DNA of 64,000 bases, taken from positions 1 through 64,000 of the forward strand of contig CALAJQ010000020.1 of NCBI GenBank assembly GCA_937922785.1, read 5' to 3'. The notes beneath the pieces were generated by a model. That model had not been told where the DNA came from, ran no database searches, and was given only the letters and a program-made list of their open reading frames with translations. Below, in pieces: positions 49,708 through 58,008 of the stretch (positions are counted from its first letter, which is position 1; every line of letters begins with the position of its first letter). The DNA comes from an uncultured Acidimicrobiales bacterium (GTDB taxonomy: Bacteria; Actinomycetota; Acidimicrobiia; Acidimicrobiales; SZUA-35). The translations under genes were made by a program, and so were the position numbers.

Positions 49708-52083
49708 ATGGGCGTGGCGGTATCGGGAAATAGACGAATCTATCTTTGCCTAATGGCGGTTTGTTTGCTTACGGGCATGACGCTAACGGCGTCACCGGTC
49801 AACAGTGAGCCACTGACGTCTGGCAGCTGGTCTGATGAGTTCACCGCGCCTGGTTTCGACGGAACGGTACGAGAGCTTGTGGAGTCTGATGGCAACCTGA
49901 TTGCCTTGGGTGACTTCGAATCGGTCGATGGTGTGCCGGCCGCCGGGCTAGCCATTTGGGATGGACGGGTCTGGGCCGCCCACCCTGGCGCAAATGGGTT
50001 TGACTCCGAGACCCACCGCAGCGAACTGGCCGTATCGCCCGACGGAGTTCTGTATCTAACTATTGATGCTGGACTCACAAAGTGGACCGGATCAGACTGG
50101 GAGCTACTTCCAGGATCGGTCGACATGCGCGGCGTCGTATTCGACAGTTCAGGAACATTGTTCGCAGTTGAAACGATCCGAAGCGGCGGCGAACCGCAGT
50201 CACTGATCTACCGCGACCGAGCCCACACGTTCACCGGTGAATCCTGGGAACCTCTTGGCGAAACGCTTCAATCGCCCGGCGGATGGGATCGACACACTTT
50301 CGAAATCGACATGGGCCCCGATGATGAGCTTCTGTTGGCCACCGACACCGGAGTGGAGCGCTGGGACGGCAATGCGTGGGTGGACCGGCTAGGCGGCGGC
50401 TTTCCTGAAGACCTGGAATCGATAGCCCAACTTAAAGTTGCGCCTGACGGCAAGGTTGTTGTTACTGGCTGGTCTGCTGTTGGCGAGTTCCGCTTTCTCA
50501 CTATGTACTGGGATGGAGTGGCGTGGGAGGCGTTCGAATCAGAGAGTTACGTCGCCTGGCTAGTGGCCGACTCAAACAACGTGTTCCACGCCCTGAGTGA
50601 CGGCGTCGTCATAAGGCTGACTGGCCAAGGCTGGGAGCCACTTGGTGCGGTCGGTGCCCCGTACGAGCCGCGCGACCTCATCAACTACCAAGACTCTTTG
50701 GTTGTCACCACCGCTCGAGTACTTACCGATATGGGTGAATGGCTAGGTGGGGTCGCGCAGCTTTCGCCCGAGAACATCTGGGTTGGGCTAAACGAATCGA
50801 CAGGTGGGAAAGGATTGGCCGGCTGGATCAAGGCCGGAACTGCAACCGCAGATGGGAAGCTTGTGGTGGGCGGATCGATGCTTACCACCTTCGACGGCCA
50901 GACTGGTTCGGTCATGACTTGGGACGGCGACAGCTGGTCGGTGTCTAGCACCGAAGGCTTAGTGACGGAGTTGACCACAACTTCTGACGGAAAGATCTTG
51001 AGCTTCGGATCAGAAGGAATCTTGCTTCAGACCGGCGATTCGTGGACTGAGGTCGGCCCCGCCGTTGAGGTGCAGAGCATGGAGCCTGACAATGCTGGCG
51101 GCCTAGTTGTGTTGACGGCTGACCAAAGGGTCATTCGGTGGGATGGCGACTCCACCTGGACTGCGGTGCCGCAGCCGCCCGGAATACCTGTGAAGGTTGT
51201 CGAACTCGACGACGGCAGTTTGGTTTCCGGTGGATATCTGAGCGAGCCTCCGCTTGTACGGCTAGTCGACGGAGTCTGGCAGTCGCTCGGGCTCACAAAC
51301 GGCATTGTCACTGAAATTGCAGTGAGTCCTGATGGTGACCTCTACGTGTTAGGCAATTTCTATCTGCCGGACGGCACCTACGTTGATGGAATCGCTACGT
51401 GGGACGGCAGTGCGTGGAAAGCGCTGCGTCGTAACCCCCGTGGCGTGGTGGCGTTTGACGGTTGCGGCGTGCCGCTGATCGGCAGAAGCAACGGAGCCGC
51501 GATTACTCGCTGGGATGGGTCCGATTGGCAGACGCTCGGAAGCTTGGACTCTACCGTTGGTGTTCGGATGCCTGAGTTTGTTGTTTCTATCGGCCCTGAC
51601 ATTTACTCCGGCGGCAATATTCGTTCGGTGGAGGGCCAAGAGTCAGTTGGAATTGTTCGTTGGACTTCTCCGTCACACGGTTTCCGGGAAGACGCCAGCA
51701 GCATCGGCGACATCATCGAATCGTGTGACTATGACTTGGCTTCTCATCCTGAGGTGCTCCGTCTTTATCGAGCGTTCTTCGCCCGTGAGCCCGATGTTGG
51801 TGGCGCCCAGTACTGGCTGGACGTGTTCGATAATGGAGCTTCGCTCGGCGAAATCACCGAATGGTTCACTCAAAGCCAGGAGTTCGCCTACGACTACGAA
51901 GGCACCACTGACGAGGCCTACCTCGAAGCCGTATACCTAAACGTTCTAGGCCGAGAGTATGACCAAGGCGGTTTCGACTACTGGCTGGACTTGCTTTCAT
52001 CAGGTCAGTTAACTCGGGGCGAAGTAGTGCGATGGATCGCTGCAAACAACGAGTTCGCCCTCAAATACCCCTACGGCCAATAA
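49708..52083 (+). CDS. Secreted beta-propeller-like protein with C-terminal DUF4214 domain
   Basis: 791 residues with a signal peptide (about 1-32). The body has repeating WDGxxW(x)xL-type units (for example LAIWDGRVWAAHPG, VERWDGNAWVDRLG, VMTWDGDSWSVS, IATWDGSAWKALR), as in large extracellular propellers. The last 125 residues form the DUF4214 domain (LRLYRAFFAREPDVGG, VYLNVLGREYDQGGFDYW, then LSSGQLTRGEVVRWIAANNEF). A single Cys pair lies near the domain boundary (DGCGVPL, ESCDY). Probably a surface or exported protein. Confidence 0.82.
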   Translation: MGVAVSGNRRIYLCLMAVCLLTGMTLTASPVNSEPLTSGSWSDEFTAPGFDGTVRELVESDGNLIALGDFESVDGVPAAGLAIWDGRVWAAHPGANGFDSETHRSELAVSPDGVLYLTIDAGLTKWTGSDWELLPGSVDMRGVVFDSSGTLFAVETIRSGGEPQSLIYRDRAHTFTGESWEPLGETLQSPGGWDRHTFEIDMGPDDELLLATDTGVERWDGNAWVDRLGGGFPEDLESIAQLKVAPDGKVVVTGWSAVGEFRFLTMYWDGVAWEAFESESYVAWLVADSNNVFHALSDGVVIRLTGQGWEPLGAVGAPYEPRDLINYQDSLVVTTARVLTDMGEWLGGVAQLSPENIWVGLNESTGGKGLAGWIKAGTATADGKLVVGGSMLTTFDGQTGSVMTWDGDSWSVSSTEGLVTELTTTSDGKILSFGSEGILLQTGDSWTEVGPAVEVQSMEPDNAGGLVVLTADQRVIRWDGDSTWTAVPQPPGIPVKVVELDDGSLVSGGYLSEPPLVRLVDGVWQSLGLTNGIVTEIAVSPDGDLYVLGNFYLPDGTYVDGIATWDGSAWKALRRNPRGVVAFDGCGVPLIGRSNGAAITRWDGSDWQTLGSLDSTVGVRMPEFVVSIGPDIYSGGNIRSVEGQESVGIVRWTSPSHGFREDASSIGDIIESCDYDLASHPEVLRLYRAFFAREPDVGGAQYWLDVFDNGASLGEITEWFTQSQEFAYDYEGTTDEAYLEAVYLNVLGREYDQGGFDYWLDLLSSGQLTRGEVVRWIAANNEFALKYPYGQ

Positions 52084-52086
52084 CCG

Positions 52087-52132
52087 GGGGTCAAGTCTCA
52101 AACCTGGCTAACTACCCTTGCCTGTGGATAAC
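52087..52132. repeat. 46-bp dispersed repeat, copy B
   Basis: GGGGTCAAGTCTCAAA, 20 variable bases, then TGTGGATAAC, with exactly the spacing of copy A at 42055-42100 (36 of 46 positions identical). It begins four bases after the stop of the DUF4214 gene and lies 25 bp beyond the 3' end of the NYN gene. Confidence 0.65.
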
Positions 52133-52156
52133 GGCTTTGTCGAAAGCAGATAGCGG

Positions 52157-52873
52157 CTAACCGATAGCTGCGAGAAAGTCTGCGACTTGGCCCTCGTCTA
52201 GGGGCTCTTTGTAGTCAAACTCGTCTTTGGCCGATTGGGTGATGCGATCGTCAATTTCGTGGAAGCCGTCATAGCCGCTGAGGATCTTCTTGATGCGATC
52301 TTCATCGCCACGCTGGCCTGAAACAACGGCTACTTCAACACTCATCGCCCGCACACCTTTGCAGCGTGACCGAACCTCGTCCGCAATCTCCATGAGGTCA
52401 CGGTCTCGTGACACGATGATCACCACGTCGCACTCATCGGCGAGGATGCTGCCCACAGCATCCAGGGCCAGGGCTACATCTATGCCCTTCTCCCGGGCGG
52501 CCCGATATTTACGAACTTTGGCGGTTGCCTTCTTGGGCGAGTCGTCCTTCCAAGGCGGAGGAAGATCGTTTGTGTTCACCCGCCATTCCCAGTGGTAATG
52601 AAGTGTGCGCTCGGTGACCATCACCCCGGTCTGTCTAATCAGGTCGTGTCGTCGGCTGACCAGCTGGTGCATGTCGCGATTTTCGTCCGGATCATGGATG
52701 CCCGAATAGTAGTGGGTGCCCACTAGCTGGCGATCGGGACCGGCCAGTTGCCGGGCTAGCAGTAGGGGGTGTAGTCGCATGCCTCTACGGCGCAGACCTT
52801 TGAAAAGGTTCTGGCCATCTATAAAGACCTTTACCCGGGGAACGTCATTTGAGCTTGTGTTCGAGTTTGCCAT
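52157..52873 (-). CDS. NYN-domain (PIN-like) nuclease, LabA/DUF88 type
   Basis: 238 residues with the acidic active-site pattern of NYN domains: VFIDGQNLFKGL (first Asp), KGIDVALALDAV (second Asp) and VVIIVSRDRDLMEI (third and fourth Asp). A basic insertion (DDSPKKATAKVRKYRAAREK) lies before the second Asp. The C-terminal 30 residues are acidic. NYN proteins are metal-dependent RNases in RNA processing or quality control. No signal peptide. Confidence 0.88.
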   Translation of the reverse strand: MANSNTSSNDVPRVKVFIDGQNLFKGLRRRGMRLHPLLLARQLAGPDRQLVGTHYYSGIHDPDENRDMHQLVSRRHDLIRQTGVMVTERTLHYHWEWRVNTNDLPPPWKDDSPKKATAKVRKYRAAREKGIDVALALDAVGSILADECDVVIIVSRDRDLMEIADEVRSRCKGVRAMSVEVAVVSGQRGDEDRIKKILSGYDGFHEIDDRITQSAKDEFDYKEPLDEGQVADFLAAIG

Positions 52874-53094
52874 CAGTACCCGCAGCTTATGGGCGTTTGG
52901 CCGTTGCGGAGGCTACACCGTGCGACGGGGTGGCCCACGGAAGGTAGGGCTAAGCGAGGTCCTGGTTTGGTCGATTCGGATGTCAATTGGCAACCCCGTC
53001 GCCCGAAACCGTTATTGACGACGGACTCGAAATCCAGTTCTGCGAGTCCGAATGAGGACATCGGCACTCCGCCAGCAAAGCTACGCTCAGTCAC

Positions 53095-53412
53095 GTGGAC
53101 CCAACGTTTTCCTTTGAGGCTGAGCTTTGGCCCTGGCAGAGCGAGACAGCGACGGCCTGGGTGTTCGCCAACGTTCCTGAAGACGAGTCGGACGAGATTG
53201 CTGAGATCGTGCCCGAACGACGGGGGTTCGGGTCGGTAAAGGTGCGGGCCCGAATTCTGACTGAAGAGAAAACGGTCGAGTGGACAACGTCGGTCTTCCC
53301 AAGCAAGGAATATGGCTGCTACATGCTGCCGATCAAGAAGGACGTTCGTCGCAAGGCCAAGGTTGACACCGGCGACACTGCCGCCTTCGAGCTAGACATT
53401 CTCATTAGCTAG
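53095..53412 (+). CDS. DUF1905-family protein, copy 1
   Basis: 105 residues from a GTG. The small beta-barrel family signature is visible: FSFEAELWPWQSETATAWVF, ERRGFGSVKVRARI and MLPIKKDVRRKAKVDTGD. The function of DUF1905 is unknown. A second copy at 57229 has the same length and is identical at 94 of 105 residues, with most DNA differences at third codon positions, so both look functional. A hairpin-rich gap follows it. Confidence 0.82.
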   Translation: MDPTFSFEAELWPWQSETATAWVFANVPEDESDEIAEIVPERRGFGSVKVRARILTEEKTVEWTTSVFPSKEYGCYMLPIKKDVRRKAKVDTGDTAAFELDILIS

Positions 53413-53425
53413 CGCGGACTAGCGA

Positions 53426-53546
53426 CCGATCAGCTATCTGTACGGCCCGAACTCCCACCCAGTGGGAACGTCTCCGTATCTTTTCCGGCCGATCAGTTAC
53501 CTGTACGGCTGAACGCTCACTGAGCGAGCGTTGGACCGTACAGATA
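53426..53546. repeat. Dense hairpin and direct-repeat region, copy 1 of hairpin family
   Basis: CCGATCAGCTATCTGTACGGC (53426-53446) recurs at 53489-53509 with two changes, and ACCGTACAGATA (53535-53546) is an inverted partial copy. Hairpin 1: TACGG (53441) / CCGTA (53474) with inner TCCCAC-CCA-GTGGGA. Hairpin 2: CTGTACGG (53501) / CCGTACAG (53536) with inner AACGCTC / GAGCGTT. The inner stem of hairpin 1 recurs as TCTCAC / GTGAGA at 57139, a compensatory change. Confidence 0.65.
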
Positions 53547-53616
53547 TCGATAGCGCAGCGAGCGGCGACTCCCGAACTACTTGAGCAACTGAAAGTGCTT
53601 GGTGTAGCGTGCGGCC

Positions 53617-55576
53617 ATGGGGACAAGGGCGGCGGTGGCAGTGGCAGCAGCGGTGGTTTGTGTGGCGTCGATGTTGTCGTGGTCGACGGCCAGCGCCCAA
53701 AACGTTTGGCCCGATGCCAACTTCACCGATCGATTCAAACCCGCCGTTCCTGACCATGACAGTCAGTTCGGCTCGGCAACCGCCGTGTCGCTTGACGGCA
53801 ACTTGGTCGTGGTGGCACTCGAAGGGTACGAGGATCAGAGCAACTGGATCGAGTTCTACGAGCGAGCAGATTCAGCACAGTGGGTCGGGCCGCAAAGAAT
53901 CCAAACCAACGGCGGAGACTTCGGCCCAACGTTTGGCCACCTGATCGAGATCACTGACGACGGCCAGACGGTTGTGGTCTAGTTATCAAGATTCGATAGA
54001 GCAATACAGCGACGAATATGGCACTCACTTTGGCACCTCGGCGGGCCGTGTCTATGTGTTCGATCGCGCCACAGATGGCAAGTGGGTTCAAAGCCAATTG
54101 ATGAATTGGCACGAGAGCCCGCGGTCTGTTGACTACTTCGGGAAAGGCATGGGTCTGTCCGGCGACGGTGCGTTGTTGGCGATTGGTGCGCCGAATCGCG
54201 ACGCCGAAACCATCCCGCCTAATCCTGACGAGTACCAACCGATATACGATTCGGGATCGGTGTTCCTGTATCGCCGAGCTAGCAACGGTCAGTACGAGTT
54301 CTTCCAGCAACTCCGGGCCCCGTTCCCTGACCCCGAGGACAACTTCGGCGACAAGTTGGAGCTTTCCGCAGACGGGTCGACGCTGGTGGTTTCGGCGCCG
54401 GGCGATGACACGTTGGGGTCTGGTGTTGTGCCAACCGAGGGTCTCAATAACGACGGCGAAGACACAAAGACCTTCCACGTGTATCGCCAGCAGGCGAACG
54501 GGCAATTCACGCTTGAAGCGAACATCAAGAGCAGCCGGCCTGCTAGTGATCCTTACGCTGAGTTCGAGGACTACGGCCGCTTCTTCGAGGTGGCGAGCGA
54601 CGGCAACAGCATCGTTGTGGGGTCGCTCTATTCGGTAATTGACAACGTCGTGATCTTCCCCGATCCGTCAAACGGGTACGGGGGAGAGGTCACGCTTTAT
54701 CACCGCGACGGCAACACCTGGAGGGTCGGGCAGTTGATTGCTGCGCCAACTCATGACGGCCCCTTGGCCGTCGCCAACAACGACATCAAGTTCTCAATCA
54801 TGTTTGGGGCCGAGCTTGCCTTTAGCGAAGGTGGCGACCGACTGGCCGTTGGCATGACTGGTTTCAGCGAAAGGCGGCGAGGTGGCGAGGCAGACTCGGG
54901 AGCAGTCTTTGTCTTCAACCGGCAAGCCGATGGCAGCTACGCGCCACATCAGATTGTCCGTCTGCCCGAGCCCAGCGTGGGCAAGGAGTTCGGCACATCG
55001 GTGAGCTTTAGCGGCGATGGGCGTTGGTTGTTCGTCGGGTCGCCGGATGAGAACTCGGGCGGGTCGGGTTTGAACCCCGACATCTTTGCCGAGCCGATTG
55101 AATACGGCTCAGGTGCGGTCTATCTATATGACCTCGGGGTGAATCCGAGCTACGACGGGCCGGCTTCAATGCGAGCTGCAAACTCGCTGGATGAGCTGGT
55201 TGCAGCCAGTGACTATCGGCCAGCGGAACACGGTGACATCCTCCGGCTCTACCGGGCAATCTTCAACCGTGAGGCCGACATTGCGGGTGCCAAGTATTGG
55301 ATTGTGGACATCTACGATGGCCAGAACGTCAGCCTCGAGGTAGTGGTGGACAACATCGCCACTGACAACCAACCTGAGTTCGTAAACACCTACGCGGATG
55401 TAAAAACCAACGAGGCGTTTGTGGAGCGCATCTATCAGAACATGTTGGGCCGGCCGGCTGAGGCCGAAGGTAAGGCCTACTGGGTGGGTTTGATGGATGA
55501 AGGTCTAACCCGAGCTCAAACCGCTCGCTGGATCGCGGCCAACGAAGAGTTCATCAACCTCTACCCCTACCGATAG
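53617..55576 (+). pseudogene. FG-GAP propeller-DUF4214 protein, interrupted by a frameshift near 53979
   Basis: Frame one codes a signal peptide (AVAVAAAVVCVASMLSWSTASAQ) and the first FG-GAP blade up to DDGQTVVV, stopping at TAG 53980-53982. The next frame, open from 53972, continues the same blade (SSYQDSIEQYSDE) and then FGKGMGLSGDGALLAIGAP, FGDKLELSADGSTLVVSAP, FGAELAFSEGGDRLAVGM and FGTSVSFSGDGRWLFVGSP, typical of integrin-alpha-like propellers, and ends in a DUF4214 domain (LRLYRAIFNREADIAG, IYQNMLGRPAEAEG). Joining needs a one-base shift. It may be a mutation, a sequencing error or frameshifting. Confidence 0.7.
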
Positions 55577-55711
55577 AGGTTCCAATATCAGGTGCGACCG
55601 GACGCAAGTTTCTTTCGCCCGGCCATTGACTAGGGATCGTCCGCTAACTCGGGTTGCGCACCCAAGCCTTACCAGCTCAAGTGCCGGTGGTTCTGGGCCG
55701 ACAACAAATCT

Positions 55712-56956
55712 ATGACACGGTTCTACCGTCAGCTGGCAGCAATGCTTCTCCTTGGTGTATTGATCTACCCGGTGCCGGCCAGCGCACAAGACACGTCACC
55801 GTTTCCGCTTGTAGCTGACCTAGCGGTGCCGGAACTAGTGGGATCACCCACGCAATTTGTGGGATCGACTGCGATCTCAGCCGATGGCTCGACTTTGGCC
55901 TACACACTGTGGAAGGTAGAGGGTGAAGACGAGACCTTTTCAGACTTGGTCTTGGTTGACATCGAAAGTGGGGAACGCCGAATCCTGCCAAATGCCAGCG
56001 ATCGATGGATCGGGGTGCAACAGCAATCGCTGTCTGCTGACGGTTCTGAAGTTGCCTTCTCAAACGACGATCAGACTTGGATCTGGAACGGAGTCGCTGA
56101 GCCAGAGTTGGTTGGGCCCGTCGACAAAGCTCTTGTAACCGTTTCAAACGATCGGGCCACGGTTGTGTCGAACTCGATGGGTCTAGTAACTGCCTACGAG
56201 GCCGAGACCGGTCTGGAGATAGTCTCGTTCTCGGGCAACGGGTATCTGCTTACCGACTCAGAATTGGTGTTGTTGCCAACGTCTTCGGTGGACAAAGTTC
56301 GTGTCTTGGATCTGGATGAGCTTGTGATCGTCGCCGAGTATGAACTGAGCAAGGCTTGTGAGATGGAGCTGCTGGTCTGCAACAGCTTGCTGGCCGAATG
56401 GCTAGACGAACCAGAAGACGCAACGCTGGGGGAGCGCTTTTCTGAACTCACGATTCGCACCTCTCCAAAAGCTGGGCTGTTTGCTGAGCAACTGGACCAC
56501 GACACAGTTCTGATTTACGACGTGTCGACTGGATTCGAAATTCAGTACGCAGCATCGCTCGACCAGTTGATCGGCGCTACTGACTACGAGGCAACCGACG
56601 CCGATGTTCTCCGCCTCTATCAGGCTTACTTCGCCCGCACTCCCGATCTGGGTGGGGCTAAGTATTGGATACTTGAGGTACTGCGAGGCGGTTTCACCGT
56701 CGAACAGATTGCCGGCTTCATGTCAGACTCCCAAGAGTTTGAGAACAACTACGCCGGAACAAACAATCAGGAATACATGAACGCCGTGTACACGAACGTG
56801 CTTGGGCGCAACGCAGACGAAGAAGGATTCGCTTACTGGCTGGACCTGCTAAACACCGACCAGCTTGATCGATCTGGTGTTGTGTATTGGATTGCCCAGA
56901 ACGCCGAGTTCAAGCTGGCCCACCCCTTCGGCGTTCGGCCTCATCACACCAACTGA
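55712..56956 (+). CDS. Secreted WD40/PD40-like protein with C-terminal DUF4214 domain
   Basis: 414 residues. Signal peptide at 1-26 (LLLGVLIYPVPASAQ), then beta-propeller-type repeats (for example STAISADGSTLAYTLW and QSLSADGSEVAFSND), then a DUF4214 domain at about 285-410 (LRLYQAYFARTPDLGGAKYW, VYTNVLGRNADEEGFAYW, LNTDQLDRSGVVYWIAQNAEF). The middle of the protein has one Cys pair (KACEMELLVCN). Probably exported to the surface like its paralogues. Confidence 0.82.
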   Translation: MTRFYRQLAAMLLLGVLIYPVPASAQDTSPFPLVADLAVPELVGSPTQFVGSTAISADGSTLAYTLWKVEGEDETFSDLVLVDIESGERRILPNASDRWIGVQQQSLSADGSEVAFSNDDQTWIWNGVAEPELVGPVDKALVTVSNDRATVVSNSMGLVTAYEAETGLEIVSFSGNGYLLTDSELVLLPTSSVDKVRVLDLDELVIVAEYELSKACEMELLVCNSLLAEWLDEPEDATLGERFSELTIRTSPKAGLFAEQLDHDTVLIYDVSTGFEIQYAASLDQLIGATDYEATDADVLRLYQAYFARTPDLGGAKYWILEVLRGGFTVEQIAGFMSDSQEFENNYAGTNNQEYMNAVYTNVLGRNADEEGFAYWLDLLNTDQLDRSGVVYWIAQNAEFKLAHPFGVRPHHTN

Positions 56957-57126
56957 ATCGGGCATCAAGGGATAGCGACCCCAGCCGGAGTACTAACATC
57001 TCAGAGAATTGTTGATCGTCGAGACCTTCATCGGTATCTATGGCCAATAGCCCCTCGTAGCCTTCGGTAAGCAGTTCTCGTAGTGGTTCGAAATGGCTGC
57101 GCAAGTCGCTGAACTCTCATGTAGTC

Positions 57127-57165
57127 ATACGGCCGAAGTCTCACTCAGTGAGAACTACTCCGTAT
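57127..57165. repeat. Hairpin repeat, copy 2 (before DUF1905 copy 2)
   Basis: Outer stem ATACGG (57127-57132) / CCGTAT (57160-57165), symmetric 6-nt internal loop, inner stem TCTCAC (57139-57144) / GTGAGA (57148-57153) with loop TCA. Compared with copy 1 at 53441, the inner stem differs by paired changes that keep base pairing. Confidence 0.65.
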
Positions 57166-57228
57166 CTTCTCGACTCCGACGCGCCGATCGTTTCTGGCGG
57201 GGTCACCTCGGGTAGCTATCCTCGTCAC

Positions 57229-57546
57229 GTGGACCCTACGTTTTCCTTCGAAGCTGAGCTGTGGCTTTGGCAGAGCGAGACTGCGACGACGTGGGTGTTC
57301 GCCAACGTGCCCGAGGATGAGTCCGACGAGATTGCGGACATCGTTCCCGAGCGGCGGGGGTTCGGAGCGGTCAAGGTGCGGGCACGGATTCTGACCGAAG
57401 AGAAAACGGTGGAGTGGACTACGTCGGTGTTCCCAAGCAAGCAATACAGCTGCTACATGTTGCCAATCAAGAAGGACATCCGCCGCAAGGCCAAGGTCGA
57501 GGTTGGAGACTCCGCCACCTTCGAACTCGACATCCTGATCAGCTAG
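57229..57546 (+). CDS. DUF1905-family protein, copy 2
   Basis: 105 residues from GTG at 57229, at the same place and with the same context (ACGTGGACCC) as copy 1. Conserved segments: FSFEAELWLWQSETATTWVF, ERRGFGAVKVRARI and MLPIKKDIRRKAKVEVGD. An upstream extension of the frame to 57148 is possible but reads through a hairpin repeat and is unlikely. The gene is flanked by hairpin repeats on both sides (57127 and 57589), which could have helped the duplication. Confidence 0.82.
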   Translation: MDPTFSFEAELWLWQSETATTWVFANVPEDESDEIADIVPERRGFGAVKVRARILTEEKTVEWTTSVFPSKQYSCYMLPIKKDIRRKAKVEVGDSATFELDILIS

Positions 57547-57588
57547 GTCGCTGGGATTTCAATCGGGTCGAACTCTGCGACACAGCCG

Positions 57589-57620
57589 CGAAGTCTCACT
57601 CAGCGAGAACTACTCCGTAT
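57589..57620. repeat. Hairpin repeat, copy 3 (after DUF1905 copy 2)
   Basis: CGAAGTCTCACTCAGCGAGA followed by ACTACTCCGTAT matches copy 2 at 31 of 32 positions, but the outer stem is not matched on its left side. The CAGCGAGAACTACTCC segment is also found at 58938-58953 next to a perfect palindrome before the ABC operon. This copy precedes the PadR gene by 67 bp. Confidence 0.55.
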
Positions 57621-57687
57621 TGCGAGTTCTAGCTAGCTTGCAGGCTATGGCTAGCTATATATCGGGTGCCGATGTATCCTCGGCTTC

Positions 57688-58008
57688 ATGCGGGAGCCTA
57701 CTTACTTCATTCTGTTGGCGCTGGTTGGTGAGCCGCTTCACGGGTATGCAATCGCTCAGAAAGCCAAATCGTTGTCAGACGGCCGAGTCACCTTGGCCGC
57801 CGGCACTCTTTATGGCGCGCTGGAGCGGCTCGCCGCCAGCGGCGAGATCGCAGTCGATCGGGAGGAGGCCGTTGATGGCCGCAAGCGGCGCTACTACCGC
57901 TTGGACGAATCTGGTCGAAATGCGCTTGCAGCCGAAGCTAAGCGAATGAGTTCTGCGGCCCGGCTTGGCCAGAAAGCTCTGCGCAATTTCGGAACGGCCC
58001 AAGCATGA
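57688..58008 (+). CDS. PadR-family transcriptional regulator
   Basis: 106 residues, the short PadR type. The winged helix has the family motif PTYFILLALVGEPLHGYAIAQ at the start and TLAAGTLYGALERLAASGEIAV in the recognition region, then RRYYRLDESGRNAL. PadR proteins usually repress a neighbouring exporter. Its stop overlaps the next ATG, and the operon leads on to an ABC exporter and two-component genes. Upstream half-sites AACTACTCC may be its operators. Confidence 0.9.
   Translation: MREPTYFILLALVGEPLHGYAIAQKAKSLSDGRVTLAAGTLYGALERLAASGEIAVDREEAVDGRKRRYYRLDESGRNALAAEAKRMSSAARLGQKALRNFGTAQA

Noticed and set aside
56910-57104. Minus-strand frame with RELLTEGYEGLLAIDTDEG in the gap before DUF1905 copy 2
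   Set aside because: It looks coding for about 40 residues but has only a TTG start and runs into the end of a plus-strand gene; no recognisable domain.
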